A DNA stretch of 64,000 nt from Siphonodentalium dalli (Eukaryota > Mollusca > Scaphopoda > Gadilida > Siphonodentaliidae), in the NCBI GenBank assembly GCA_032622095.1, contig CP136068.1, forward strand, positions 133,245,989 to 133,309,988, in the 5' to 3' direction. The stretch's first letter is position 1; the number at the start of each line of letters is the position of its first letter. Shown here in pieces: positions 13,408-26,043 of this stretch. The notes under the pieces are model-generated. The model made no database searches and was not told where the DNA came from. It saw nothing but the letters and a program-made list of their open reading frames with translations. Position numbers and translations under genes: made by a program.

Positions 13408-13440
<33 letters not shown>
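13246..13440. repeat. Poly-C plus (CA)n microsatellite
   Basis: A run of C (about 13400-13410) leads directly into about 14 CA dinucleotides ending near 13438. The open frames rich in Cys-Val or Thr-His on either strand come from this repeat. Confidence 0.9.
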
Positions 13441-14800
13441 ACACCAACCCTGACAGAGGATAAGAACAACGAATACCTTCATTGTATCAATACATTATCC
13501 TTTAGCCCATCCGACTGTTCTGGGGTGGCTAGCATAGTATTATCCAGACAAATTTACACGTCTGGTCAAGTTGATTCAGAACGGCTTCGAAAGTGATGTG
13601 GAATACAATGTCCACCGACTAGCACCGCGAGTATTGTTCTTCTCTGTTGGGATCTCTTCGACGAGACGACTGCGGGACGTCACACATATTGTTTAGGATC
13701 ATGGTCAAGTCGGTACATTATGGTCTTCTCCTTGGCAGATATGTCTGTCCAAGGGAATGAGACAGCTAGCAACCTTCAAAACACTGCCGAAGTTGTCCAC
13801 GTATGCCAATGCGTTCGCTAAGTTTGTGAGTTGGCGAACCATATATTGAAAAGTGACTAGCTAACTGGGAAGTTCGCCAGGTGTACATGTGGCTAGCCCC
13901 ATGGGGTATGATATAGACGTACATAGAGATGGCCTTCTGTGAGCTTATATACTCATCGACCGTACACCTTTCTAGTTCAAGATTACACACAAACCCCATA
14001 TTTAGCAAATATTTAAAATCGCAAGCTAAACAGTGGAAACTGAATTGTTTGATACGTTATGATTAAATGTACCCTTCGCCCAGGAAGTGTTGAATAGTTT
14101 GTCGGTGTGAGCGACCTATATTTATCAAGGAATTGGAAGCTGGTCCAGATAATTATGAACGTGGTAAATCAGAATCTGTTATCGGGTAATTGTTCTGATA
14201 TGACTATTCGGCGCACCCACGGTTACGGCCATTATCGGCGCTAAGTGGAAAATGGATTACTATGTGTGGGTTTTCATCCTCCCAGAAGGAAACAAGAAAA
14301 CCATAGTCAGAAATGGTAACGCCACCAAGATTATATTATTACATATAAATAGAAATTATAAAAAATACATAAAATATTTTGATAACAATTGCGTTTAAAC
14401 AAGTAATCCTTCAAATTATTACTAACAAAGCAAGTAAATGACTGTGGGGTCACTCAACGGATTATAAAGACTTGGACTTAGTATACTGTAAATACTGGGA
14501 CTGTATATTTTAAAATTTTAATCTAAAATGTAAATGAAATAAATGAAAATTTAAGAAATCTGCACTCCAGTAAACCAAGGACGCTCCATACCAAATATAA
14601 GGTCAATAAATCATTCTTTAGAAGTTGTTTTAAGATTTACTATGGAGGGATAGAATTGTGGTGCTGGCTTCGCAACTATTTGACCTCATTGTAACAAATA
14701 TAAATATTAGTCACTCAGCTAGGCAATAGATGTATCTATTCTGTATATTAAGTTATTGGGTCTTACGTGTCTTGAGATGTCTAAATATTTTTTGATGGAC
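13441..14800. other. Intergenic, nothing recognised
   Basis: No open frame with a recognisable domain, no tRNA-like fold and no clear terminal repeat. AT-rich, especially 14330-14560. Confidence 0.5.
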
Positions 14801-15161
14801 AGATCGCGCAAGCGCAAGGGACCCCCGCCAATCTTCTCTGTTGGGATTCCAATTGTTGGCTTATTAAATATGCGCATATGCTTAATATATAGTCGCGCCC
14901 GAAGCGCTCTCCCGTAGGTCGGATTTTAGATCCCAGTTAATGAAAATATCATTGAAATAATCGGTCCCCCCCCCAATAAACATACATATCAATATACATG
15001 TTTTTGGAACAGAATTAGGTAGTCCATATTGGACGCCATCATGGAATTTTTTAATTTTTTTAATTTTCACACATATTTATTAGTTATGTGGATGGAGTTC
15101 TCATTAAACCTCACATCTTTGGATTGAGTCATCATTAAACCTCACATCCTTATATTGGTTA

Positions 15162-16637
15162 CAGTAATGCCCAAAGTAATTGACCACTTAACCACATCAG
15201 AATTATGGGTAATTTTTCAGGATTTAAAATCCTAAAAAATTACCCATAATTCTGCTGTGGTTAAGGGTGGATACACACATGCATGTAATCTCTGTAATTG
15301 TCGTGTATTTGGAGTTTTACATGGATCATACAGACCATGTAATATGTGTCCGTTGACAACCCAATCATTGCGGCTATGTTTGACCACAGTGAGCCAAGCT
15401 CTGAGCGTGCAGAGAACCGTTGACTGAACCAAGTCGTCAGGCCGCTTAAAATAATTGTTCGCGCGATAACCCAAATGTTGGACTTTCTGTTTAAATCATT
15501 GTCAGTCTTCTCTTGATATTTATACCGACGATGGCCCCAGGGGCTATGATCCCCAACATGGGGGCAATATTATCAGGATTTCCTGACGCAGGGGCTATAT
15601 ATGACCTCCGACTAGGGGCTATATATGATCCCGAAAGTTACCAGACTAACTCTGAGCTATTTAAGTAAACATATATTGTACCTTCTTGACCAGATTATTC
15701 CGACCGATACATTCAACTAAGTCCCTTATCGATTTGAAGCTTTCGAAACCCCACGCTAAGCAAGCATCATGGTCGAAAATGTTCTATATCAAGCCTGTGT
15801 ACACCAGATGTGTCGCTTCTGGTGATGTGCATTAATAAAATGCCAGATATCACACAGACTTAACTAATTTCCACATCCGTAAGAGAAGACATGTTTTTGG
15901 ACTGGCCTTAAATGTCCTGATAGCAGAGAGTTTGACTTCGCTTATGACTACTCACTTGTCTGGCCTGTTAACAATGAACCGCTCGCTCTCATGTGATTAA
16001 TGTTGTCAATTATCGGTGTGGCCATGTAAAATACATGTATTTTACATACAGAGATTACATGCATATGTGTATCCACCCTAAGTGGTCAATTACTTTGGAC
16101 AATACTGTATGTGGATTGAGTTATCATTAAAACTCACATCCTTATATTGGTTACAGTAATGCCCAAAGTAATTGACCACTTAACCACAGCAGAATTATGG
16201 GTAATTTTTCAGCATTTAAAATCCTGACAAATTACCTATAATTCTGCTGTGGTTAAGTGGTCAATTATTTTGGACATTATTGTATGTGGATTGAGTTATC
16301 ATTAAACCTCAAATCCTTATATTGGTTACAGTAATGCCCAAAGTAATTGACCACTTAACCACAGCATAATTATGGGTAATTTTTCAGGATTTAAAATCCT
16401 ATAAATTACCCATAATTCTGCTTTGGTTAAGTGGTCAATTACTTTGGACATTACTGTATGTGATTGAGTTATCATTAAACCTCACATCCTTATATGGGCT
16501 ACAGTAATGTCCAAAGTAATTGACCACTTAACCACAGCATAATTATGGGTAATTTTTCAGGATGAAAAAATCCTGAAAAATTACCCATAATTCTGCAGTG
16601 GTTAAGCGGTCAATTACTTTGGACATTACTGTATGTA
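15162..16637. repeat. Satellite of TA-flanked hairpins, 4 units of 175 bp
   Basis: Four tandem units, each an almost perfect hairpin of about 129 bp plus a spacer of about 46 bp. Starts of CAGTAATG(C/T)CC lie at 15162, 16154, 16329 and 16502. Removing the 814-bp insertion and its 3-bp duplication from the first unit gives spacings of 175, 175 and 173 bp. Each hairpin runs from CAGTAATGCCCAAAGTAATT to the inverted match ending in ACATTACTG, between TA dinucleotides, which is the plan of a Tc1/mariner MITE. The spacer contains GAGTTATCATTAAACCTCAC. The repeated MITE-plus-spacer was evidently amplified as a satellite, and not inserted four times independently. Confidence 0.85.
15265..16078. mobile_element. 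TAA-flanked MITE, copy 3, inserted into a hairpin unit
   Basis: Third copy of the family seen at 3295 and 4100, 814 bp, from GGGTGGATACACACATGC to GCATATGTGTATCCACCC. It split the 3' half of the first hairpin unit: the host reads GTGGTTAA before it and TAAGTGGTC after it, with TAA duplicated (15262-15264 and 16079-16081). Sister hairpin units with GTGGTTAAGTGGTC show the empty site, so both the insertion and the 3-bp duplication are certain. Confidence 0.93.
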
Positions 16638-16890
16638 GATGGAGTTAAATCTCACATCAGTGTGTTGGGGATTTTTGGACCTTGACTTGGGACCTTTGGT
16701 TTTTAACGCAAGAAATGCAAGCACACCTCATACACAAATTTCTTATGTAGCCAGAGTTTTTCTTGGATAAGATGAGTTTGAAGCCTGCTTACATTTCAAA
16801 ATGTTGTCAGTTTTGTATTGTCTGCAGCGGTACTCGGCATGTTGAAGCAAAAGTTACAAGAGATAAAATGTGTACGTAACGAGACTATAA

Positions 16891-19069
16891 GGTGGGTGAT
16901 ACTATTTACCGAGAACAACCGAGAACTACCGAGAACAACCGAGAACAAGTCTAAAATTAATAATCAAGTCATAACAATGATCAATTATAGTGTATATATC
17001 AATCTTAACTGAATATTATACCATATTTTACACTTTAAATGACATATATGTAGTTATTATGGGTATACCGAGAACTTGAAACATCGCAGCCGCCGAGCAT
17101 GTTCTCGGTTGGCGGAACACATAGGCATGAGCCGTGCCTATTTTCGTGTTAATTAACTAAATCCTATCTACATGATGGGTCTGATAGGTGATCAAACTTC
17201 GTTGAGCTGTGTAAAGAGGTGGTACGTTCTTAAATCAGCAAGTGAACGTGGATCGAACATTCACCCATGACATGATGAGATAGAACCATATTCGACGCTC
17301 GAAAGCAAAATAAAAACATACCGGTACCAAACTTTTGCAAGTCCATGAACAACATCATTAAATTATCGACGGACTGGAAAATTTAAATTTTAAGTAAGAC
17401 ATTTTATTTGGCGCCGTCTCCTCCCCTATGACTATAGACAGAAAAAAAAACTGTAAAGCTGCATGCGCAACGCCGGAGTAGGGGTACCCACATTTGGTGA
17501 CCCCATTTTTTAATAGTTTATAACTTTCGGTAGGTCTTGTACATGTAAAAACGAGAACATCTTACCACTACCACCAGCGCTACATACGTATTTTGGTAAA
17601 GTAAGACTAGTTATATAGTAATTTGATCAGTTCTATGTACACCGGTTATTCACATTCACTCATATTGGGGGAGAGACAGGTTGTCTGGTTGTGGGGCATA
17701 ATGCCACACTCGGGTACAATCAGTACGAGAAAAAATTATGATTAGGCATATCGCAAATCAAACCTGGAAAAATAAATCTTATCGTAACCTTAGTTCAAAA
17801 GAAATAAAAAACATATTCGATCATTCCCAAACATTAAAACATGATATAGATAAATAATTATTGATAACCCTACCCCGGCCATTTTCCTGAAATCAAAACT
17901 TTATGGTGCTATTTTTACCCGCCATATAAATCAATAAAATGTCTCATTGGTCTGCTGCTATGACTTTAAATAACGCTTATACATTCTTTCAATCCACAAA
18001 AGAAAAGAAACTGCAGGCCGTCTTGCATTTATTAAGTTCGGCATATGCTGATGTTGTGATGTCATATGTGTCTCATTGTACCCCATGTATGGGGCATGAT
18101 GCGACGGATTGGGTAGGTCGACGGGGAGACCTTCCACCGTTTTTAGTGGTATGGTGGGGTCTAATGTGCTTATGTGTCTCATTATGCCCCACATTACCAT
18201 AATAACGTGTTCACACTCTTGTCAAACCGAGAAGACACTACAAACCGATAACAAGTTAAGTAATCACTACCTTGAGCCGATGCGCTGCATGTTAAAACGA
18301 GATTTCCGTCTGGTATAACGATTACAATTGGTTAAGAATATGTCGGTTAAATGCATAAAAGTAAACATTTTAATGAAAGTATCGATGTCTACTGTTTATA
18401 CTGTTTAGTGACAACTTGTTCTCGATAAATTTTACCTCACATATGGAGTGCAGTGCACTTCTGATATATCTTATAGCAGATCGTTTATTCAATATCAAAA
18501 CTGTTAGGTCTGGCAGTTTAAAACAATTTCAGTCCGTCGATAATTTAATGATGTTGTTCATGGACTCGCAATTGCTATTTGTCCAACATTTTGGTATGTT
18601 TTAGTTTGCTTTTGAGTGTCAAATATTTTAGTCCGTAATCTTGGCATGAATTTATTGGTTAAATATCGTCTGTTTTGCGTAAGTATATATCAGCTTTCTA
18701 TGAGTTGTCTAAATGTTTGATCCACTTTCACTTGCTCAATTCAATTCGTTTAATCTTATCGACCCATAATAATTTTTATCACCAATCAGACCCATCATGC
18801 AGCTAATTCTTAGACAATTAACACCCAGACACGGCTCATGCCTTTGTGTCACCGAGAACACTGAGCCATGCGATGTTTCAAGGTCTTGGTATATCGGTAC
18901 CCAAAATAACTACATATATGTCATTTAAAATGTCAAATATGGTATAATATTCACTTAAGATTGATATATACACTATACTGCAACATCATTATGACTTAAT
19001 TATTAATTTTAGACTTGTTCTCGGTTGTTCTCGGTAGTTCTCGGTTGTTCTCGGTAAATAGTATCTCCG
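16891..19069. mobile_element. 2.2-kb TIR element with GAGAAC-rich termini
   Basis: The ends form a long inverted repeat of about 280-300 bp. The outer part reads GATACTATTTACCGAGAAC followed by repeats of AACCGAGAACTACCGAGAAC at the left, and the inverted GTTCTCGGTAAATAGTATC at the right. TATAA flanks both sides (16886-16890 and 19070-19074). The right arm of the giant inverted repeat has the unoccupied site GAGACTATAATACAAC (reverse complement near 31010), which confirms the insertion and a 5-bp duplication. The interior (about 17200-18720) is AT-rich and I find no transposase; frames of up to 87 codons there are unremarkable. Superfamily unknown. Confidence 0.88.
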
Positions 19070-19122
19070 TATAATACAAATGAAAAAATAAATTGAGGGA
19101 GCGGTGGGCGATACAGGGATCT

Positions 19123-20556
19123 ATGGAAGCGTATTGGTGCCATTTTGAAAAAAAAAAAAATTGGCCCAATAAGTGCTAATTAGCACATACGTATCAGCTA
19201 ATTAGCTGATAATAACAGCTAATTAACACATAGTAAGGGCTAATTAGCACATACATATCAGCTAATTAGCTGATAATAACAGCTAATTAGCACATGCGTA
19301 TCAGCTAGCGTATCAGCTAATTAGCTGATAATAACAGCTAAATAGCACATAGTAAGTGCTAATTAGCACATACATATCAGCTAATTAGCTGATAATAACA
19401 GCTAATTAGCTGATAATATCAGCTAATTAGCACATACGTATCAGCTAATTAGCGGATAATAACAGCTAATTAGCACATAGTAAGTGCTAATTAGCACATA
19501 CATATCAGCTAATTAGCTGATAATAACAGCTAATTAGCTGATAATATCAGCTAATTAGCACATACGTATCAGCTAATTAGCTGATAATAATTTTCGAGAA
19601 CGGTAAGGATTTCGACCGATTTGACGGCATGGGTGGGTGGCCGGCCCCAAATACCACCTAGAAACACCCCGACCCCCACCCATCACCCCCGGGAGTGCCA
19701 CCCCGAGGGGGTGAAAATGGGGTATGGACCATTTTCGAGAACGGTAAGGATTTCGACCGATTTGACGGCATGGGTGGGTGGCCGGCCCCAAATATCACCT
19801 ACAAACACCCCGACCCCCCACCCGAGGGGGTGAAATTGGGGTATGGGTCGGGGTGTTTCTAGGTGGTATTTGGGGCCGGCCACCCACCCATGCCGTCAAA
19901 TCGGTCGAAATCCTTACCGTTCTCGAAAATGGTCCATACCCCATTTTCACCCCCTCGGGTGGCACCCCCGGGGGTGATGGTGGTGGGTCGGGCTGTTTCT
20001 ATGTGGTATTTGGGGCCGGCCACCCACCCATGCCGTCAAATCGGTCGAAATCCTTACCGTACTCGAAAATGGTCCATACCCCATTTTCACCCCCTCGTGG
20101 TGGCACCCCCCGGGGTGATGGTGGGGGTCGGGGTGTTTCTAGGTGGTATTTGGGGCCGGCCACCCACCCATGCCGTCAAATCGGTCGAAATCCTTACCGT
20201 TCTCGAAAATTATTATCAGCTAATTAGCTGATACATATGTGCTAATTAGCTGATATTATCAGCTAATTAGCTGTTATTATCAGCTAATTAGCTAATATGT
20301 ATGTGCTAATTAGCACTTACTATGTGCTAATTAGCTGTTATTATCAGCTAATTAGCTGATACGTATGTGCTAATTAGCTGATATTATCAGCTAGTTAGCT
20401 GTTATTATCAGCTAATTAGCTGATATGTATGTGCTAATTAGCCCTTACTATGTGCTAATTAGCTGTTATTATCAGCTAATTAGCTGATACGTATGTGCTA
20501 ATTAGCACTTACTGGGCCAATTTTTTTTCTTCAAAATGGCACCAATACGCTTCCAT
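19123..20556. mobile_element. 1.4-kb foldback element with AGCTAATTAGCTG arrays
   Basis: The termini are ATGGAAGCGTATTGGTGCCA and its exact inverse TGGCACCAATACGCTTCCAT, with an 8-bp duplication AGGGATCT at 19115-19122 and 20557-20564. Next inward are two inverted satellite blocks (about 19165-19590 and 20205-20510) made of AGCTAATTAGCTGATAATA, GCTAATTAGCACATA and similar palindromic words. The core has GC-rich units of about 140 bp (with GGTGGCCGGCCCCAAATA), two in one orientation and three in the other, meeting near 19830. The 8-bp duplication would fit hAT-like transposition. No transposase is present; the long open frames come from the GC-rich units. Confidence 0.93.
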
Positions 20557-20579
20557 AGGGATCTAAGGGTTGAACCAAT

Positions 20580-21345
20580 ATAAATTTGTAGAGCGATAAC
20601 GACCAATGTTGACATATTATGCATCTCAACTCTACTGTTGCAACAAGGCTATAAAATAGGGGGTGTCAGCATCTTAGTCATCTCTATATAGTGCCATAAT
20701 AGTCATTTATGGAATTCTATAGTGGTACAATGCAAATTAGAATCAAATGATAAAAATATGTATGTAACACAACTATACCGATGAAAATAAAAATAATAAT
20801 TTAGGCTGGGATAAGATTTTGGGTTGGTTATATGGACTCGGAGAAAAAGGGGTTCGTACCGATGAACTGACATAAATTAGTGGAGCGATGTTGCCATGTA
20901 ATGCATCGCGACTGTACTAAAGCAGCAATGATATAAAATTGGGGGGGGGGTCTGAAATTATCTCTACCTCTATAGATGGCACCAGGATTATATAGAAAGG
21001 AATAGCAATTTATATACGTATATGGTATACTATAGTAATACCATAGATATATAAGTACAAGTATCACGTGATAAAATATTACGTAACGTGACTATAGCGA
21101 TGAAAAAAATTAATAAATTGGACCGGGATTAGAGGTTGGGTTGGTTATATGTGGATAATTGGATATGGAATTCATACCGATGAAACGATAAAAATTAGTT
21201 GAGCAATAAAGACCAATGTTGACACGTAGTCAGGCTACGCGGGGGAAATAGGGGTTGATACGATAGACCGAAATAAATTTGTCGGGTGATAATGACCAAT
21301 GTTGACATATAAAGTAACGCGACTGTACTGTCGCACAATTATCAG
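20580..21345. repeat. Diverged tandem units within the left arm
   Basis: Three or four related units share GACCAATGTTGACA(T/C) (20601, 21211, 21297), a GCATC(T/G)CGACT or similar continuation, and phrases such as GAACCGATATAAATT. The matching part of the right arm (30780-30960) has fewer units, so copy number differs between the arms. Confidence 0.55.
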
Positions 21346-22844
21346 GTAGAACCGGTCAAATATGGACTCTGCTGCCCAATATCGAACAGCTCAGAAAACA
21401 TTCGCAGGGCCCTAAAATTTATTTAACATCAGATAAAATTTTAAGCTTAGACTTGGTGTGTCTGTGTGTAATACTTATATATTCTTAAAATGACAGAGTC
21501 CAGCGCGTAATTATGTTTTAGATGGAAGAAATTGAATTTTTTTTCCGATAATAAATTTACAGCGTGTACGGGTCATCCAGTACGACTTTTGTCAATAGCC
21601 GTTTTGGTCAAACTAAACCTTTTTCGACCGGGACAGCAGATCCGAATAATAGCTAAGATGTATTTAGATAGAACTATCAAAAGAATTTGACCGATTAGGG
21701 TGCATTTTAAGAGAATCGAGTGGAGAAATCTTGGTGCCTTTTTCATGAAACACGCCGATTCGGCCATCACCTGATCACTGTACTTGCAGACAAGCGCTAA
21801 TTAATATTCATGTCAAGAAATGCAGGCGTCAAACTCACCTTTTTGGAAGGTAAATGATATATATACATATCAAAACAATCCTTCCAAAACACCTTCCAAG
21901 ATATCCAAGAAAGTTTGAATAGATTAGTACGCAAAAACAGTCGAGAAGATTATCATGTTCCAGGCGCAACTCTTACCATAATTCAAGAAAATAAAAGATG
22001 GCGGTTACTGCAACGGAACAGGCATCGCACTCCAATTAAAATTACCCATAATTCACTTCACTACACCAGGGGCTCCCAATGGGTTTTACATTATTTTCAG
22101 GCTATCAGATTATTTATATTTTCAACAACATATCATTAAACCGGTGACTTTAAGTTTACAATTTCAGCCTGTCCTGACTCTATCGATACGATTGAGTCAT
22201 ATTTTCAAAAACATAGTATACACTGGTGGCGTTAACCATTACAATTTCAGCATCTACGTGGTTCTATCGGTACGATTGAGTAAGGTACAAAAACTAATTC
22301 TCACACAATACCTTCGCCCTGTCGACCACAGAATATCAAAATCTGTAAAACAACTTACACCACCTTGTGGCGTAATGAGCTATGTTATGCGTTTTGAGAT
22401 GTTTTAAGTTGAACTAATAGATGGTTTATCCATACATATCGATATTATGACAAAAAGTTAAAAAATATTATGTGAAAGTATCGACCTCTGTTCAATTTCT
22501 GGTGTTGTTATGATAGCAATAACATTCATTGATTCGAAACAGACATCGCGTTATTAACGTCGATTCGGCTATGACCGGATTATACCGGCATTTGGGAAAA
22601 CATGATATCGGACAAAAATATCCAGCAAGGAATGTATATTCTGGCCCCATTATGTTCGCTAATGACTCTGCTATACGATAAATGTATAAAATCACGCCAA
22701 GATGCCTATAATTTCCCACAGAGACAAATGAAATATGGTGAAATGTCAGAAAAATAGCAATTTTTATATTTCGGCGGCCATCTTGGCCGCCATATTGGAT
22801 TTTGGTGTCGGATTTTTTGGCTAATTTGTAAGGGTTTTATATTA

Positions 22845-23085
22845 GCATAACGAATCGAGCGGAAAACGAGACCGTATGTTATATCATCTTTGCTATAACG
22901 GCGATCAAAGAGACCTGGTGCATATTTTAAAAATGGCGGCATGATGGACGCCATCTTGTCTGGAGTCTCTGCGGCCACTTTGTTTTCTTGTTAACAACCG
23001 AAAACAATTAGAGGAGACATTAAGAAAGAAAATTAGTGGGTGAAGTTGAGTCCTGGGGGTGCAGAGGTCGACCGATATCTCCCGG
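22845..23085 (-). repeat. Dispersed repeat, copy 2 (reverse of 12640)
   Basis: Reverse complement of the repeat at 12640-12895. TAGCATAACGAATCGAGCGG starts it near 22840, GGCGATCAAAGAGACCT follows, then CATCTTGTCTGGAGTCTCTG, GTTAACAACCG and GGTGCAGAGGTCGACC near 23060. It lies inside the giant inverted repeat loop. Confidence 0.75.
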
Positions 23086-23099
23086 ACTATTAGAGATGA

Positions 23100-25130
23100 A
23101 CGTTCATGAATTTGGTGGAAATTAGGGCTAAATATATTTGTATTAGTTTGGTTCAACTCCCTTCGTCGTGCATGACTTAAACGGCGCCAAGTTTGACATA
23201 TATTTAAACCACGTCCATTAGAACCATGCATGCATGATATAATGGAGATGATTATATATAAAGTTTGGTGGTAATCGGCAACTAAATCAATTCTTATCAT
23301 AGTTATTATCCCCCAACTCTCACCCAATCGCCACCAATTTGGCGTCTTTAAATCACATGATTATATTCCTCGTATCATAGAGAAGAATAATATATCAATT
23401 TTTGCGATATTCCTCGTATATCATAGAGAAGAATAATATATCAATTTTGCGGAAAGCTGCGCTAAGATAGTTAATAAAATTGCTTCCCCCCCCCCCCCAG
23501 TACACCCTGAATATAACGGCGCCATATCATGGAGGTGATTATGTATAAATTTTGTGGAAATCAGCGACAAAGCTATTTCCTAATTTTTTTGCTGACCCTC
23601 CCACTTGTCTGCCCCTGACACATACAGCGTCACTTTAGAACATTTAACCTGCACCATTATCTTCCTCGTAAATGTTAGAACGCCTTGGTGCCATCTCGAT
23701 TGTACCCCGTGAAGTTATATATAGAACACATGCAAACAGACATATATATATTTGCAAATATATCTAGGCACCAACATTACTGTGGCGTTTTTAACACGCA
23801 CGCTTGATTCCTCATATCATTTGAAAAGAACGTGTATGAATTTTATGTTAATTGGGACTAAACATATTTTTATCAGTTTTGGTGATCCGCCCTTCCCTAT
23901 ATCGGACTCAAGCGGCACCACTTTTGACATCATTAAACCACACACTTAGACTCATTATGGAGATTAATATATATAAAATTTATGAAAATTGGCGAGTATA
24001 CAAATTCGTATCAAATTTAGGCCCCCCATATCTCTCACCCAACCAGTACCATTTGGCGTATTTAAACCACACGAATCACGGAGAATAATATGTATCACTA
24101 TGGTGGAAATCTGCGCTAAACATACTGTTTATAAATGATTGTGTCTCGCTCACCCTCTGTGGACCCCTGACTCGAATGGCACCACTTTTGACATCTTTAA
24201 ACCACACAATTAGACTCCTGATATCATGGAGATTATTATTTATAAGTTTGGTGCTAATCGGCAACTAAACAAATTTTGATCAAATTTGGTGAAAACCCAC
24301 TCCCCTCTCCATCTCTCACCCAAACAGCGCTAACATGTCGTCTTTAAATGACACGATTAGATTCCTCGTATCATGGATAAGAACGTGTATCAATTGGAAA
24401 TTGGCGCTAATATCCCCCCCCCCTAATCTCTCATCCAAACGACACAAATGTTTCCTTGTATCATTGAGAAAAATGTGCATCAATTTGGTGGAAATCGGCG
24501 CTAAAATTAGGTTTATCAATTTTGGTGCCCCTCTCCCTGTCAGTGCACCACTGACTCGAATGACGCCATATTTGACAGCTTACAGTGACACCATTAGACT
24601 CCTCATACTATGTGGATGATGTTGTATAAGTTTGGTGGCAATCGGCGACTAAACCAATTCTTATCAAATTTAGTCCCACCCCCCAAATCTATCATCCAGA
24701 CGACACCAATGTGGCATCTTTAAAGCACACAATTAGATTCTTTATTTCATGGAGAAGAATGTGTATCAATTTGGTTGAAATCGGCGCTAAAATTATTTTA
24801 TCAATTTTGTGCCACTCTCCCCTTCCGTGCATCCCTGAATCGAAAGGCGCCACTTTTGACATATTTAAACCATGCCGTTAGATTCCTCATATATTGGGGA
24901 TGATTATATATAAGTTTGGTGGCAATCGGCGACAAAACAATTCTGCCCTCTCCCTGTTCTGCCCCTGACAACAGAGGTATCACTTTAGAAAATAGTAACC
25001 CGCACCATTATCTTTCTCGTGAAAAGTTACCCCTGTTAGTCCCCTTTGGTGCCATCTAGATGGTGCCCTGTGAATTTATATAGAACACAGACAGACAGAC
25101 AGACAGACAATCGCAAATATAGATAAGTAT
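23100..25130. repeat. Diverged tandem repeat, about 130-150 bp units
   Basis: Variants of the same text recur: a TTTAAACCACAC-like start (near 23203, 23930, 24060, 24196, 24345, 24720 and 24865), TTAGA(C/T)TCCT, ATCATGGAGA, TATAAGTTTGGTG and AATCGGC(G/A)(A/C)(C/T)(A/T)AAAC. Two units close with a GACAGACA tail and GCAAATATA (about 23740-23760 and 25090-25118) after GTGCC(A/C)TGTGAA, which looks like the end of a retroelement. The many 60-95 codon frames reflect the repeat. A poly-C tract lies at about 23486-23498. Confidence 0.6.
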
Positions 25131-25559
25131 ATTATTATATTAGTATTTCGAGTATTTACTATGGTACATGATTGTATTACTATAGTACAGGTGTCCAAAA
25201 TACCATGGTATATATTTGTATAGTATTTTTTCATAAGTGTATCCTCGTCACCATTGTAATTGGATAGTTCACTATATAGTTAACTGCAGTAGGTCTATAT
25301 GTACCCGATGTAGAGATAAATCCAACAAAGTTCACTCAGTGACACTCACCATTAAGATGTGAAACCCTCCGGTAGGGTGATCAAATAGAAATTGAGAATA
25401 ATTTTACTCAAAGTAGTTATTTTTTACGAATATTAATCCAAATTTATATATAAATTAAACACTATGACTATAAATGGTAGTTTATCACTGATAGTTGCGT
25501 CACGAATCGATGTGTATAAATTTAATAAATTGTTCGTTTTTTTTTATAAAAATGTTTAA

Positions 25560-26039
25560 AGGTACTCAACCCGATAAAACTCCTCTCAATTACTATTTCA
25601 ATGGCTTCGGGGGTCAAAAATATTTGATTCGAGTCGAGGAAGTCACCCATCAAAGCTCAGATTTGTTAGATATCGATTTTAGAAATCTATTATTTTTCAT
25701 TATCGGGAATTCTTTCTGGCCCAGAAGATAGTAAACAATTCGTTATTATTACCCACTTGATTATAGAGTTATCCATCCTTGTCTGTTTGAATAGAATTTT
25801 GGCGTAAAATCTCGAGCATGTTACCAAATTGACGGCAGTTATAAGTACTCATCTCGAGAACATAAGAATTTTCAAAAATCAATATCTAATGACTCTGAGC
25901 TTTGTTTGATGGGTTCCTCGACTCGAATCAAATATTTGTTACCCCCAAAGCCAAAGAAATAGTAATATAGGACCCTCTGATCGGATTGTTGTTGTTGGAA
26001 TCTGTTGAGATGGGGACCCTCTTTACGGGTTGAGTACCT
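25560..26039. mobile_element. TTAA-flanked MITE (piggyBac-like), 480 bp
   Basis: The ends are AGGTACTCAACCCG and CGGGTTGAGTACCT, flanked by TTAA (25556-25559 and 26040-26043). Just inside, the inverted halves share TTACTATTTC, GGCTTCGGGGGT and ATTTGATTCGAGTCGAGGAA, giving a terminal inverted repeat of more than 100 bp with gaps. TTAA target sites are the hallmark of piggyBac-type transposition, and the class is inferred from that alone. No transposase frame. Confidence 0.85.
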
Positions 26040-26043
26040 TTAA

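Larger units (their letters stand above)
14806..21945 (+). repeat. Left arm of a giant inverted repeat
   Basis: Reading inward, this arm matches the reverse complement of 30130-32070. Anchors are GCCAATCTTCTCT with ATTCCAATTGTTGGCT at 14828-14862 against 32020-32050; the hairpin satellite at 15162-16637 against 31267-31740; AAGCCTGCTTACATTTCAAA at 16782 against 31100; GACCAATGTTGACAT with TAAAGTAACGCGACT near 21292 against 30790-30815; and CCTTCCAAGATAT at 21892 against 30168. The arm is 7.1 kb because it received three insertions (15265, 16891, 19123). Without them it is about 2.7 kb, longer than the right arm because of extra repeat units at 20580-21290. Confidence 0.85.

Noticed and set aside
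19573-20231. Long overlapping Pro/Gly-rich open frames on both strands (up to 149 codons)
   Set aside because: They arise from inverted GC-rich repeat units in the core of the foldback element; similar frames occur on both strands.
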